DNA of 64,000 nucleotides from Flavobacteriales bacterium. GTDB lineage: Bacteria; Bacteroidota; Bacteroidia; Flavobacteriales; Flavobacteriaceae. Shown here one piece after another: positions 18,674 to 28,307 of the stretch (its first letter is position 1; each line of letters opens with the position of its first letter). The notes under the pieces were generated by a model, which was not told the origin of the DNA, searched no databases, and saw nothing but the letters and a program-made list of their open reading frames with translations. Location of the stretch: positions 1-64,000 of the forward strand of contig JALWTX010000001.1 of the NCBI GenBank assembly GCA_026993355.1. Direction: 5' to 3'. Position numbers and translations under genes: made by a program.

Positions 18674-21091
18674 ATGGAAAATAAAGAATTGGATCTGGCT
18701 TGGGAATTTGTCAATTATACACAAAAATCCGTTTTCTTAACCGGAAAAGCCGGAACCGGCAAAACCACTTTTTTACACCGTTTAAAAAATGAAAGTGTCA
18801 AATCAATGGCTATTGTTGCCCCTACCGGTGTAGCGGCTATCAATGCACGTGGAATCACCATGCATTCTTTATTCCAATTACCCTTTGGCCCGATACCCCC
18901 CGATACGGTCATTAAAAGAGATTTCAAACAAAAGTTCAGTAAAAAAAAGATTCAGCTGATAAAATCCTTAGACTTACTTATTATTGATGAAATCAGTATG
19001 GTCCGTGCAGATTTATTAGATGCCATTGACCGCACTTTACGACGTTATAAAAATAAACAAAAAGTATTTGGCGGCACCCAAGTGTTAATGATTGGCGACT
19101 TGCAACAATTGGCCCCCGTGGTAAAACCGCAAGATTGGGAATTGCTTAAAAAATACTACGAAACACCTTATTTTTTTAGCAGTCGTGCTTATCAAGAAGT
19201 CAAACCGGTAAATATAGAACTCAAAAAAATCTATCGTCAAAACGATGAAATTTTTATTAATGTTTTAAATGAAGTTAGAGAAAACCGGTTAAGCAAACGA
19301 ACCACAAGCCTGTTAAATAAACGCTATATTCCCGGTTTTTCGCCACCTGATAATGAAGATTACATTACACTGACGACCCATAATTATAAAGCCGAAAAAA
19401 TCAACCGGCAAAAACTGTCTGATTTACAGGGAAAAACTTTTTATTTTCATGCCTTAATTGAAGGCCATTTTCCGGAAAATGCCTATCCTAATGATTTAAA
19501 ATTGGCCTTAAAAAAAGATGCACAGGTCATGTTCATTAAAAACGACAGTAGTCCGGACAAAAGATATTATAATGGTAAAATAGGCCGGATAACTTTTATT
19601 GACGACAAAAGTATTTTTGTAAAATGTCCCGGTGATGAAGAAGAAATTGAAGTAAACCGAGAAAAGTGGGAAAATATTACCTATGAAGTAGAGGCGGAAA
19701 GTGGTCGTATTACAGAAAAAGTACAAGGCTCTTTCGCCCAAATTCCCCTACGGTTGGCATGGGCTATTACTATACACAAAAGTCAGGGTTTGACATTTGA
19801 CAAAGCGATCATAGATGCGGAACTTTCTTTTGCACATGGCCAAACCTATGTGGCTTTGAGTCGTTGCAAAACATTGGATGGTTTAGTCTTACAATCGCCT
19901 CTTAAAAGCCAAAGTATTATCAATGACCAACGTATTAATAACTTCAATGAATATTTAACGCAAACCGCTCCCGGCCAAACCGAATTGTCCCTTGCCAAAA
20001 AACAATTTTTTATTGAAACTTTGGCCGAATTATTTGATTATACACCTCTGCAATACAGGACTAACCGTCTTTTACACCTCTATAAAACGCAGACAAGCAG
20101 CATACAAGGGAACGTAAAGGTCGAATTAGACCAGTTTAAACAGTTATTAGATGAACTATCTCAAGTCAGTCATAAATTTATCCGTCAAATGCAGCAAATG
20201 GCAGCCCGTACAAAGCATCCTGAACAGGAGGATGAGATACAAAAAAGATTAGAAAAAGCTTTGTCTTATTACCGGACATTTACCCACGAACAATTACAAC
20301 CTGCTTTTGAAAAAATAACTTTTGATATCGAGCAAAAGCAATTGAAAAAAGATTTTGAAAAACATTATTTAGAACTGACGGAACTTCTTGCACAAAAAAT
20401 CTCTTTATTTCAACATTTAAAAATACCGTACACGGTGTTTACCTACCTGAATAGCCGCCGCGAAGCTATTTTGAAAAGCCAAATGATTAAAAAAGAAAAA
20501 AGTATAAAAAAACTGCCTGAGATTGTTCACGACGATCTGTTTGACGCATTAAAAACATTGAGAAGTCATTTGGCTTTAAAAGAAGATATACCTAATTATC
20601 AAGTATTTACACAAGAAAGCCTTTACCAACTCTGTGAAAAATTGCCCGTGACAGAGAGGCAACTAAAAAAAATTAAAGGCATAGGCAAAAACCGCATAAA
20701 AAAATATGGCGAACCAATCATCTCTCTTATTAAAGATTATTGTATCGTAAATAATATAATGTTAAAAGAAGATGAACCCTTAGTAAAAGAAACGAAAAAA
20801 AACACCAAAGAAATTTCTTTGGACATGTTTAAAGCAGGCAAAAATGTAGAAGAAATTGCCAATGAACGTCACTTAACAACCGGCACAATTTGGAATCATT
20901 TAGCATATTTTGTACCAACAGGAGAGATTAAAATGGCAGATTTAATTCCTAAAGAAAAAATAAAGGCAATCCAACAAATTATGACCACAAATAAATTTGA
21001 AAATTTAACTGAGCTAAAACAAATTGCCGGCGATAATTATTCATGGAATGAATTACGGCTGATAATGAAGCAAGTAGAAAATAAAATTTAA
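18674..21091 (+). CDS. Pif1/RecD-like helicase with HRDC-like and C-terminal helix-turn-helix regions
   Basis: Walker A FLTGKAGTGKTTFL, LLIIDEISMVR, AWAITIHKSQGLTFDKAIID, VALSRCKTLDGLVL; C-terminal HTH_40-like segment. Confidence 0.9.
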   Translation: MENKELDLAWEFVNYTQKSVFLTGKAGTGKTTFLHRLKNESVKSMAIVAPTGVAAINARGITMHSLFQLPFGPIPPDTVIKRDFKQKFSKKKIQLIKSLDLLIIDEISMVRADLLDAIDRTLRRYKNKQKVFGGTQVLMIGDLQQLAPVVKPQDWELLKKYYETPYFFSSRAYQEVKPVNIELKKIYRQNDEIFINVLNEVRENRLSKRTTSLLNKRYIPGFSPPDNEDYITLTTHNYKAEKINRQKLSDLQGKTFYFHALIEGHFPENAYPNDLKLALKKDAQVMFIKNDSSPDKRYYNGKIGRITFIDDKSIFVKCPGDEEEIEVNREKWENITYEVEAESGRITEKVQGSFAQIPLRLAWAITIHKSQGLTFDKAIIDAELSFAHGQTYVALSRCKTLDGLVLQSPLKSQSIINDQRINNFNEYLTQTAPGQTELSLAKKQFFIETLAELFDYTPLQYRTNRLLHLYKTQTSSIQGNVKVELDQFKQLLDELSQVSHKFIRQMQQMAARTKHPEQEDEIQKRLEKALSYYRTFTHEQLQPAFEKITFDIEQKQLKKDFEKHYLELTELLAQKISLFQHLKIPYTVFTYLNSRREAILKSQMIKKEKSIKKLPEIVHDDLFDALKTLRSHLALKEDIPNYQVFTQESLYQLCEKLPVTERQLKKIKGIGKNRIKKYGEPIISLIKDYCIVNNIMLKEDEPLVKETKKNTKEISLDMFKAGKNVEEIANERHLTTGTIWNHLAYFVPTGEIKMADLIPKEKIKAIQQIMTTNKFENLTELKQIAGDNYSWNELRLIMKQVENKI

Positions 21092-21168
21092 AACCCCTAA
21101 AATTTAATACATTCATAAAAAAATGTTAATTTTTACACTTAAGACTTAAAAAATAAGCATATAACACA

Positions 21169-21197
21169 TTTGATTTCAATTTAATTTTATATTTTTG
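21169..21197 (+). promoter_or_regulatory. Bacteroidota-type promoter (TTTG-N17-TATTTTTG)
   Basis: TTTG at 21169 and TATTTTTG at 21190, upstream of the 106-aa ORF. Confidence 0.5.
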
Positions 21198-21222
21198 TGT
21201 TTGCATTGTTAAAACAAAAAGG

Positions 21223-21543
21223 ATGTCTAAATTGAAGTATGAGATAATGCTGCCTAAAAATCCGGAACAGTTAGAAGGTCAACTTAAAGATATTTTTAGG
21301 AAAAACACTAATCATATAATGGTTAAAATTCTGGATGAATACATAGCACCGGAAGATTTAAACAAGATATTGCACAAGCTGCAAGCATCTATAAAAAAAT
21401 TTAGAAAGAATAAATCGTTAATTATTCTCACTGACAATTACGAAGCAGTTCCGGATTTTGTCCCTGTTTCACCAACTGAAGAAGAAGGCATTGACATCAT
21501 TGAATTTGAAGAAATTGAAAGAGATTTAATGTTGGATGAATAA
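21223..21543 (+). CDS. Small acidic protein resembling the conserved protein often found beside rnz in Flavobacteriia
   Basis: 106 aa; C-terminus VPVSPTEEEGIDIIEFEEIERDLML resembles the family ending VVVPTLQEAxDIIEMEEIERDLGF. Confidence 0.6.
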   Translation: MSKLKYEIMLPKNPEQLEGQLKDIFRKNTNHIMVKILDEYIAPEDLNKILHKLQASIKKFRKNKSLIILTDNYEAVPDFVPVSPTEEEGIDIIEFEEIERDLMLDE

Positions 21544-21692
21544 TATTTTATAAATTTAACCGTTTAATATTAATAACTTATAAAAGAATCATCAAAAATT
21601 CTTTTAAAATAATCTGAAACAACTCAATAACACGACACATAATTTAAAACAATGCGCTATGATAATTAGAAAGGGAAAACAAAAAATAAATT

Positions 21693-22352
21693 ATGAAAAC
21701 AAAACAAGCGAACAAACACGAACTACGCCGCCAAAAATGGTTGGAGTTGTTACAAGAAGCCATTGACGAAGGGGTTAACCTCCAAGTAAATCACCGTTTC
21801 AAATACAAAGGACAAAATCTAGGAACTTTTTTGGTTGATGCCAAACGAAGAGGTAGCGATGAACTGAAAGAAAAAATTAAGAAAATGGGGCTTGACTTCA
21901 GAAAACACAGCAACAAGCCCGAGGATTATTTGTACAAATACATTCAAGAATTATGGAACGATCCTAACCCAAACAAAGGAAACTACATTACCCGTTTCAA
22001 TACTTGCATCTTACCTAAAAAAGATATCCTTAAAAAACAAACCAAACAAGAATTAGAAGTTGTTTGGAAACTCAAATTTGGGGAAGAACGGCGCTGGAGC
22101 AAACGCGATGATGTTTTAACCCGTGTGTATAAATGGAAACAATTTAGATATAACCGGAAACTAAATCCGGAAAAAAAATGGTTTCAACCAAAATCTAAAA
22201 TGGGCGATTTATATTTCTGGGTCTATTCGCGTAAACACAAACCTTGGTTAATGCAAGCTATTTTAGATCAATTTGACACTTATGAATTAGAAGAATTAAA
22301 AAATGAAGGCTTTGTTAAACAAGCTTGGTTAGACAAACTGGAAAAAAAATAA
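21693..22352 (+). CDS. Hypothetical basic protein, possibly helicase-associated (HA) domain-like
   Basis: 219 aa, Lys/Arg/Trp rich; NHRFKYKGQNLGTFLVDAKRRG resembles HA-domain spacing. Confidence 0.5.
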   Translation: MKTKQANKHELRRQKWLELLQEAIDEGVNLQVNHRFKYKGQNLGTFLVDAKRRGSDELKEKIKKMGLDFRKHSNKPEDYLYKYIQELWNDPNPNKGNYITRFNTCILPKKDILKKQTKQELEVVWKLKFGEERRWSKRDDVLTRVYKWKQFRYNRKLNPEKKWFQPKSKMGDLYFWVYSRKHKPWLMQAILDQFDTYELEELKNEGFVKQAWLDKLEKK

Positions 22353-22362
22353 CTACATAGAA

Positions 22363-22395
22363 ATGAGGCTGTCTTTTGAGGCAGCCTATTTTGAA
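22363..22395. terminator. Hairpin terminator between convergent genes
   Basis: gaggctgtcttttgaggcagcc stem-loop between the 219-aa ORF and YgiQ. Confidence 0.5.
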
Positions 22396-22402
22396 TAAAA
22401 AG

Positions 22403-24325
22403 TTATTTCCTTCTTGCATGGTGCGGTTTAAAAGATTTTTTCTTTTTTTTATAATTGGAGCCATTTTTTTTATGCACCGGTTTTTCTAACAGTTTACGTA
22501 ACAAATCGGTTCGCCCCAGTTCTGTTAGTTTTCGTTTAATCCACTGACGGTTTTCCGGTTTGTACCAGAAGAAAAACTTCCATTGTTCTAATTTCGTTCG
22601 TCTGTCTCTCACAACCCTAACCGGTTTGAGTGTATAAGGATGATAACCTGAATAATAAGCAACTGTAGCCACCGTCATAGGTGTTGGCGTAAAATCTTGA
22701 ACTTGTTCTAATTTAAAACCCATATCTTTGGTTTCGGCAGCCAAATTGGCCATATCTTCCATATCGCTTTCGGGATGTGAAGAAATAAAATAAGGAATTA
22801 ATTGCTGCTTTAAATGATGCTTTCTTAAAATTTTGTCATATACTTTTTTAAAATCATGAAAATATTTAAAAGAAGGTTTTCGCATCATTTTTAAAACACG
22901 GTCAGAGGTATGTTCGGGAGCAACTTTTAAACGCCCTGAAGTATGTTTGGTAATTAATTGTTCCAAATATGCTTCTAACTGCTTTGGATCGGCTTTTTTA
23001 TTAAAAGAAGGCACGGTTAAATCATAACGAATACCGCTACCTACAAAAGCTTTTTTAACTTGCGGATGTGTATCTATCATTTTATAAATAGCCAACAAAT
23101 CTTTATGGGAAGTATCCAAATTACTGCATACTACTGGATTGATACATGAAGGAGCAGTACATTTTTCGCAAATACTCAGGTCCTTACCACGCATTTTATA
23201 CATATTGGCAGAAGGACCGCCAATATCCGAAATATAGCCTTTAAAATCTTCTTGTGTAACAATTTGCTCTAACTCCCGTTTAATAGATGCTTTACTCCTA
23301 CTGGCAATAAATTTACCTTGATGAGCCGAAATAGTGCAAAAACTACATCCGCCAAAACACCCCCGATGGATATTTATAGAGTGTTTAATCATTTCATAAG
23401 CCGGAATCGCCCCCCGTTTACGGTATTTGGGGTGTGGTAAGCGTGTAAAAGGCAAATCAAAGGCAGCATCTATTTCGTGTTCGGTCATGGCCGGATAAGC
23501 CGGGTTTATGACTAATGTTTGGTCACCGATTTTCTGTAAAATACGCTTCTGAGCCACCATTCTATTGGCCTCTATTTCAATAGTTTTGAAATTTTGTGCA
23601 AAAGCTTTTTTATCTTTCAAGCAAACTTCATGGGCATTAAGCCAAACATCTTCCCAATGTTTGTTTTTAGGCAGTTTTTCATCCGATTTTTGTAAAAAGG
23701 CAGTCTGTTTAATCGTTTTTAAAGATGAAAAGGGTACGCCACGTTCCACCAGTTTGACAATCTCTCTTAAAGGCTGCTCTCCCATTCCGTATACCAACAA
23801 ATCTGCCCCTGAATCTTTCAAAATAGAAGGACGTAAGCTGTCACTCCAATAATCATAATGTGTCACACGACGCAAAGACGCTTCTATACCGCCAATTAGA
23901 ACCGGGACATCCGGAAAAAAACGCTTCAAGATTCGGGTATATTCAATACTGGCATAATCGGGTCTGTTTCCCCATTCACCTCCGGGCGAATATGCATCCT
24001 TATCCCGTCGTTTTTTACTGGCGGTATAATTGCTCACCATAGAGTCCATACTGCCGGCCGTAACGGCAAAAAACAAACGGGGTTTTCCTAATTTGGTAAA
24101 ATCTTGCAAATTATCCCGCACATTGGGTTGCGGCACAATAGCGATACGCAAACCGAAACTTTCAAAAATTCTCCCCACTACTGCCGGACCAAATGAGGGG
24201 TGGTCGATATACGCATCACCACTAAATAAAATAACGTCCAATTGGTCCCATCCACGCTTTTTCACTTCTTTGGCAGTAGTTGGCAACCAATCAGTTAAAG
24301 CATATTTTCTAATTTGCATAAGCAT
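22403..24325 (-). CDS. YgiQ family radical SAM protein
   Basis: HSINIHRGCFGGCSFCTISAHQGK radical-SAM motif; WDQLDVILFSGDAYIDHPSFG. Confidence 0.95.
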   Translation of the reverse strand: MLMQIRKYALTDWLPTTAKEVKKRGWDQLDVILFSGDAYIDHPSFGPAVVGRIFESFGLRIAIVPQPNVRDNLQDFTKLGKPRLFFAVTAGSMDSMVSNYTASKKRRDKDAYSPGGEWGNRPDYASIEYTRILKRFFPDVPVLIGGIEASLRRVTHYDYWSDSLRPSILKDSGADLLVYGMGEQPLREIVKLVERGVPFSSLKTIKQTAFLQKSDEKLPKNKHWEDVWLNAHEVCLKDKKAFAQNFKTIEIEANRMVAQKRILQKIGDQTLVINPAYPAMTEHEIDAAFDLPFTRLPHPKYRKRGAIPAYEMIKHSINIHRGCFGGCSFCTISAHQGKFIASRSKASIKRELEQIVTQEDFKGYISDIGGPSANMYKMRGKDLSICEKCTAPSCINPVVCSNLDTSHKDLLAIYKMIDTHPQVKKAFVGSGIRYDLTVPSFNKKADPKQLEAYLEQLITKHTSGRLKVAPEHTSDRVLKMMRKPSFKYFHDFKKVYDKILRKHHLKQQLIPYFISSHPESDMEDMANLAAETKDMGFKLEQVQDFTPTPMTVATVAYYSGYHPYTLKPVRVVRDRRTKLEQWKFFFWYKPENRQWIKRKLTELGRTDLLRKLLEKPVHKKNGSNYKKKKKSFKPHHARRK

Positions 24326-24336
24326 TAATTGTAAGG

Positions 24337-24344
24337 CAAAGATA
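24337..24344 (-). promoter_or_regulatory. Bacteroidota -7 element for YgiQ
   Basis: TATCTTTG on the minus strand. Confidence 0.4.
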
Positions 24345-24391
24345 CAATAGATTTTTCATTTGACTAAAAAGTATAAAATTTATGATTTAAT

Positions 24392-24424
24392 TTTGAAAAA
24401 TCCTTTTTTTTATCTCTATTTTTG
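24392..24424 (+). promoter_or_regulatory. Bacteroidota-type promoter for mobA
   Basis: TTTG at 24392, 21 bp spacer, TATTTTTG at 24417, 20 bp before ATG. Confidence 0.5.
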
Positions 24425-24444
24425 TCCTATCTTAATAAAAATAA

Positions 24445-25005
24445 ATGAATTTATCAGGGATAATAATGGCAGGTGGTAAAAGCAGTCGAATGGGTGTTGA
24501 CAAAACCCATCTCAAACTCCGAGAAGAGAGTTTTTTAAGTCATGCCATAAAACTTTTAGAACATTTTACCGATGATATTATTATCAGTTCAAATCAAAGT
24601 TTATCTACCAAATATAAAGTTGTCCCAGACAAAATTCAAAATATAGGACCTATAGGAGGATTACAAACCTGTCTGCCCCTTATAAAATCTGACAAAGCAA
24701 TTGTTATTCCGGTAGATATGCCCTTGATGACCCCTCAAATTATAAAATATTTGTACGAACAGGCTGACTTGAATCTTTTATTAAATCTATTGGAAATTGA
24801 GGGGCAACCCCAAATGTTAACGGCTATATATGATAAAAAAATATTAGCTTACATAGATGAACTCATTACTAAAAAAAACTACCGTTTACGCAGTTTTTTA
24901 AGCCTGTTTAAAGTAGGCGTTATTCCGGCGGATCATTATAAAAATGAATTGATTAACATTAACCGACCCATCGACTTAAAAAAAATAAGAAAGAATGAAA
25001 AATAA
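24445..25005 (+). CDS. mobA: Molybdenum cofactor guanylyltransferase
   Basis: GIIMAGGKSSRMGVDKTHL, GPIGGLQTCLPL, IPVDMPLM. Confidence 0.88.
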   Translation: MNLSGIIMAGGKSSRMGVDKTHLKLREESFLSHAIKLLEHFTDDIIISSNQSLSTKYKVVPDKIQNIGPIGGLQTCLPLIKSDKAIVIPVDMPLMTPQIIKYLYEQADLNLLLNLLEIEGQPQMLTAIYDKKILAYIDELITKKNYRLRSFLSLFKVGVIPADHYKNELININRPIDLKKIRKNEK

Positions 25006-26668
25006 AACACAAGATGTTTGGCTTAAAGCAGCTGTTATTGGGAGTATTTGGGCCAGTTTTGAGATAATCTTTGGGGGATTTTTTCATAGTCTTCGATTAC
25101 CTTTTGCAGGTACTTTCATGACCTTTACTTCTATTATTCTTTTAATTGCCTTTTCGTATAAATGGCAAGATAAAAATTTATTTATAAAAGCCGGACTTAT
25201 AGCAGCCTTGATGCGTTCTCTTATGCCAACTTCTGTTATTTTGGGCCCTTTACTCGGCATTTTGGGTGAAGCATTTTTTTTTCAGCTGGCAATTAACATA
25301 TTCGGTCGCAATTTTATCGCCTTTGCACTGGCCGGCATTTTGTCTATGTTTAGTGCCATTATCCATAAAATAGTTGGTTTAATCTTGGTTTACGGCTTCG
25401 ACATCGTCAAAATCCTTGAAAATCTGTATTATGTATTTTTACATATAACACATTTTAAGCTTCCTCTAAATCAATTATTGTATTTAGTAATGGCAGCTTA
25501 CACCTTTTTAGGACTACTGGCAGCATTAATCGGTCAATATACCGGCAAAAGATTACTTCATACACAACAAGATGCTAACTTGACTTTAGGGCATATTTCA
25601 TTTAACAATGAATTATTTAGCATGCATAATTTTTCATATAATTCTAAATATCTTATCCTACATACACTTATATTAATAATTTTACTCTTTAGTCTTGATT
25701 TCTTTCCGTTGGGTTACACTTTGTTCCCTCTATCTATTTATTTAGGCTGGCTATGGAAGCGCTATGCATCAGCCATGCATCATTTTGACCGGCCTCTTTT
25801 TTGGCTGCAATTGCTCATTATCGGGTTATTGGCTGTATGGTTATGGCAAGATAAAATGACCGGTCTGATAGTAGGTTTGAAAATGATATTAAGAGCAATT
25901 TTGGTCGTATCAAGTTTAACTGCAATTAGCGTAGAGCTAAAAAATCCGCTGGTAAAAGCTATTCTGTACCGCAAAGGTTATTCACATCTTTATGCCGGTT
26001 TGGGATTGGCAACGTCAGCGGTACCGTACATCATCAAAAATATAGCACAAGACAAAAAAGGTCTTTTAAATCCATTTAAAATTTTACAAAAAGCCATTAC
26101 TTTATCCGATAATTTGCTGCAAGAATTCAGCCGTCAATTTTATAGTCAAACTAAAAATTATATTATCACAGGAGATATCCATAGCGGTAAAACCAGTTTT
26201 TTAAAGCAAGTTTTAGCCATTTTGAAAGAAAAAAATCCGGACTTAAAAGTAGGCGGTATTATTGCACATGGGTTTGATTTTAATGGTGTTAGATACGGAT
26301 TTAACATCGAAAACATTGCTACCGGACAAAAAGAATTTTTATGCGGGCAAGAGCCGGCCGATGATAGCTTAAAAATAGGGCGCTTTTATTTTTCGAAACA
26401 AGGACTGGATTTTGGTCATAAAGCAATTTTAAACAATATAAATAAGCTTGATTTGTTGGTCATAGATGAAGTCGGTTATTTAGAACTGAAAGGCCAAGCT
26501 TGGTTTGAAGCCATAGAAACTGCCCTGAAACAAGATAACTTATCGATTATAATGGTCGTTCGCAAGCGTATTTTAGACAAAATTTTAGCCTTATGGAAAA
26601 CTAAAAATTTTGTCATTATAGATATAGCTACGCATAAGCCGGAAGAAATTGCTGACTTAGTAGTTTAA
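24995..26668 (+). CDS. Polytopic membrane protein (ECF-transporter-like) fused to C-terminal THEP1-type NTPase
   Basis: About 340 aa with many TMs, then YIITGDIHSGKTSFLKQVL (Walker A), KVGGIIAHGF and LDLLVIDEVGYLEL (Walker B). Confidence 0.75.
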   Translation: MKNKTQDVWLKAAVIGSIWASFEIIFGGFFHSLRLPFAGTFMTFTSIILLIAFSYKWQDKNLFIKAGLIAALMRSLMPTSVILGPLLGILGEAFFFQLAINIFGRNFIAFALAGILSMFSAIIHKIVGLILVYGFDIVKILENLYYVFLHITHFKLPLNQLLYLVMAAYTFLGLLAALIGQYTGKRLLHTQQDANLTLGHISFNNELFSMHNFSYNSKYLILHTLILIILLFSLDFFPLGYTLFPLSIYLGWLWKRYASAMHHFDRPLFWLQLLIIGLLAVWLWQDKMTGLIVGLKMILRAILVVSSLTAISVELKNPLVKAILYRKGYSHLYAGLGLATSAVPYIIKNIAQDKKGLLNPFKILQKAITLSDNLLQEFSRQFYSQTKNYIITGDIHSGKTSFLKQVLAILKEKNPDLKVGGIIAHGFDFNGVRYGFNIENIATGQKEFLCGQEPADDSLKIGRFYFSKQGLDFGHKAILNNINKLDLLVIDEVGYLELKGQAWFEAIETALKQDNLSIIMVVRKRILDKILALWKTKNFVIIDIATHKPEEIADLVV

Positions 26669-26710
26669 ATATTTTAAAAAATTTTTGTATTTTTAAAGAA
26701 AAATAAGCTC

Positions 26711-27289
26711 ATGAAAACATTTTTCTTTTTAATTCTGTTAAGCATTCTGACTTTATCTTGTGTAAATGCCAAAAAAGCCGGACGACCAGTTAGCAAACAA
26801 TCTAAGATTAAGCCCCAAAAAAGCCGTCCAAAAACTGACACTAAAATCATAGAAAAATATGGGTTTAAATATAGCATTCCAACCAATTGGCAAAAAACTT
26901 TATCGGATTTTAAAGTGGCCGATTTGCAGGGGCATATAAAAAGTATAGAATCGGACTACCGCTTGCCCGATGGAAAAAGTCGCATTAAAATTATATTTCA
27001 TCCGGGGAAAAGCGGTTTAGTATTATTCAACGCTTATCATCAGTCTAAACGAAAAAACCTAATACACATAAACATCAATGGTATTCCGGCTGTTAAATTA
27101 ACTGAAACGCTTAAATTTGACGGAAAAGGCCACTCGCTACCCCAGCCTGTAATCAGGGAAAAATATTGGCTATTATCGCCCGATAAAAAGGCTTGTTTAG
27201 AAATTGTTGCCGACTATCCCACTGGAAATCAGGATGCTGTCCAAACAATTAATGATTTCATAAAAGGCATTGAGCCGGTAAAGAAGTAA
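26711..27289 (+). CDS. Hypothetical lipoprotein
   Basis: N-terminal LLSILTLSCVNAKK lipobox. Confidence 0.6.
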   Translation: MKTFFFLILLSILTLSCVNAKKAGRPVSKQSKIKPQKSRPKTDTKIIEKYGFKYSIPTNWQKTLSDFKVADLQGHIKSIESDYRLPDGKSRIKIIFHPGKSGLVLFNAYHQSKRKNLIHININGIPAVKLTETLKFDGKGHSLPQPVIREKYWLLSPDKKACLEIVADYPTGNQDAVQTINDFIKGIEPVKK

Positions 27290-27293
27290 GGCT

Positions 27294-28232
27294 ATGAAAA
27301 AATTAGTTATCATTCTACTACTCTCATTAGGTTTTTCTTTAAAAGGACAAAATATTTTGGGGATTGATGTCTCTCACCACCAAAACAGCGTAAATTGGAC
27401 ATTGGTGTATAACGATGGAAAAGTTTTTGCTTTTTGCAAAGCTACGGAAGGCCGCACTTACCAAGATCCTAATTTTAACACTTATATGGTCAACGGAAAA
27501 AATGCAGGCCTGTTAATGGGTGCATATCATTTTGCCCGTCCCGATAATAATACTGCTACTCAAGAAGCCAATAATTTTCTTACACATGCGCAAAATTTTA
27601 TTGGCGATGACTATTTGCCACCGGTATTAGATGTAGAAGATCCACCAAATGGACATTTAGACCAACTATATACTGCTACACAATTAACTAATTGGGTGCA
27701 AACATGGCTAACTGAAGTGGAAAATCAAACCGGTATCAAGCCTATTATTTACACTAATGCGCATTATGCCGCTTATTTAAAACCTTCATTAAACACTTAC
27801 GGCTTATGGATTGCCAATCCGGGAACCAGTCCTTCTACACCGCCCACCAATATTGGCAATTGGCAAACATGGCTCTTTAAACAATATGATTGGTACGGAA
27901 ATGTCAACGGCATAAATGGCAACGTCGACTTAAATGTATTTAATGGAACGGCAAACGACTTGTATAATTTGACACATACTAATGGCATAGAGCAATGGCA
28001 GAACTATTTACATATTTACCCTAATCCTGCTCGAAATAATTTGTATGTCGATAATCAATCTGCTTTTAGATTAGATAAAATTGAAATCCGGGATATGCAA
28101 GGACGCTTATTATATGATCAAAAATATAAAGGTAAAGCCTTAAACATTCAAAAATTAAAACCGGGCATATACATTCTGCAAGTTAGATTATCCAATGGGC
28201 ATTTTCTTAGCAAACGATTTATAAAAAAATAG
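27294..28232 (+). CDS. GH25 family lysozyme with T9SS type A sorting domain
   Basis: ILGIDVSHHQNSVNW, AFCKATEGRTYQDPNF, LDVEDPP; C-terminal IYPNPARNNLYV...MQGRLLY...LKPGIYILQV...KRFIKK. Confidence 0.93.
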   Translation: MKKLVIILLLSLGFSLKGQNILGIDVSHHQNSVNWTLVYNDGKVFAFCKATEGRTYQDPNFNTYMVNGKNAGLLMGAYHFARPDNNTATQEANNFLTHAQNFIGDDYLPPVLDVEDPPNGHLDQLYTATQLTNWVQTWLTEVENQTGIKPIIYTNAHYAAYLKPSLNTYGLWIANPGTSPSTPPTNIGNWQTWLFKQYDWYGNVNGINGNVDLNVFNGTANDLYNLTHTNGIEQWQNYLHIYPNPARNNLYVDNQSAFRLDKIEIRDMQGRLLYDQKYKGKALNIQKLKPGIYILQVRLSNGHFLSKRFIKK

Positions 28233-28253
28233 TTTATCCTCATTTAAACCATA

Positions 28254-28290
28254 AAAAAATCCCGCAACTGGTTGGTTGCGGGGATTTTTT
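28254..28290. terminator. Bidirectional terminator
   Basis: aaaaaatcccgcaactggttggttgcggggatttttt hairpin between convergent genes. Confidence 0.75.
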
Positions 28291-28307
28291 ATTTTGATTG
28301 ACAGCAA

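Noticed and set aside
18521-18724. 67-aa minus-strand ORF in the lipA/helicase gap
   Set aside because: AT-rich intergenic ORF overlapping the helicase start; no support.
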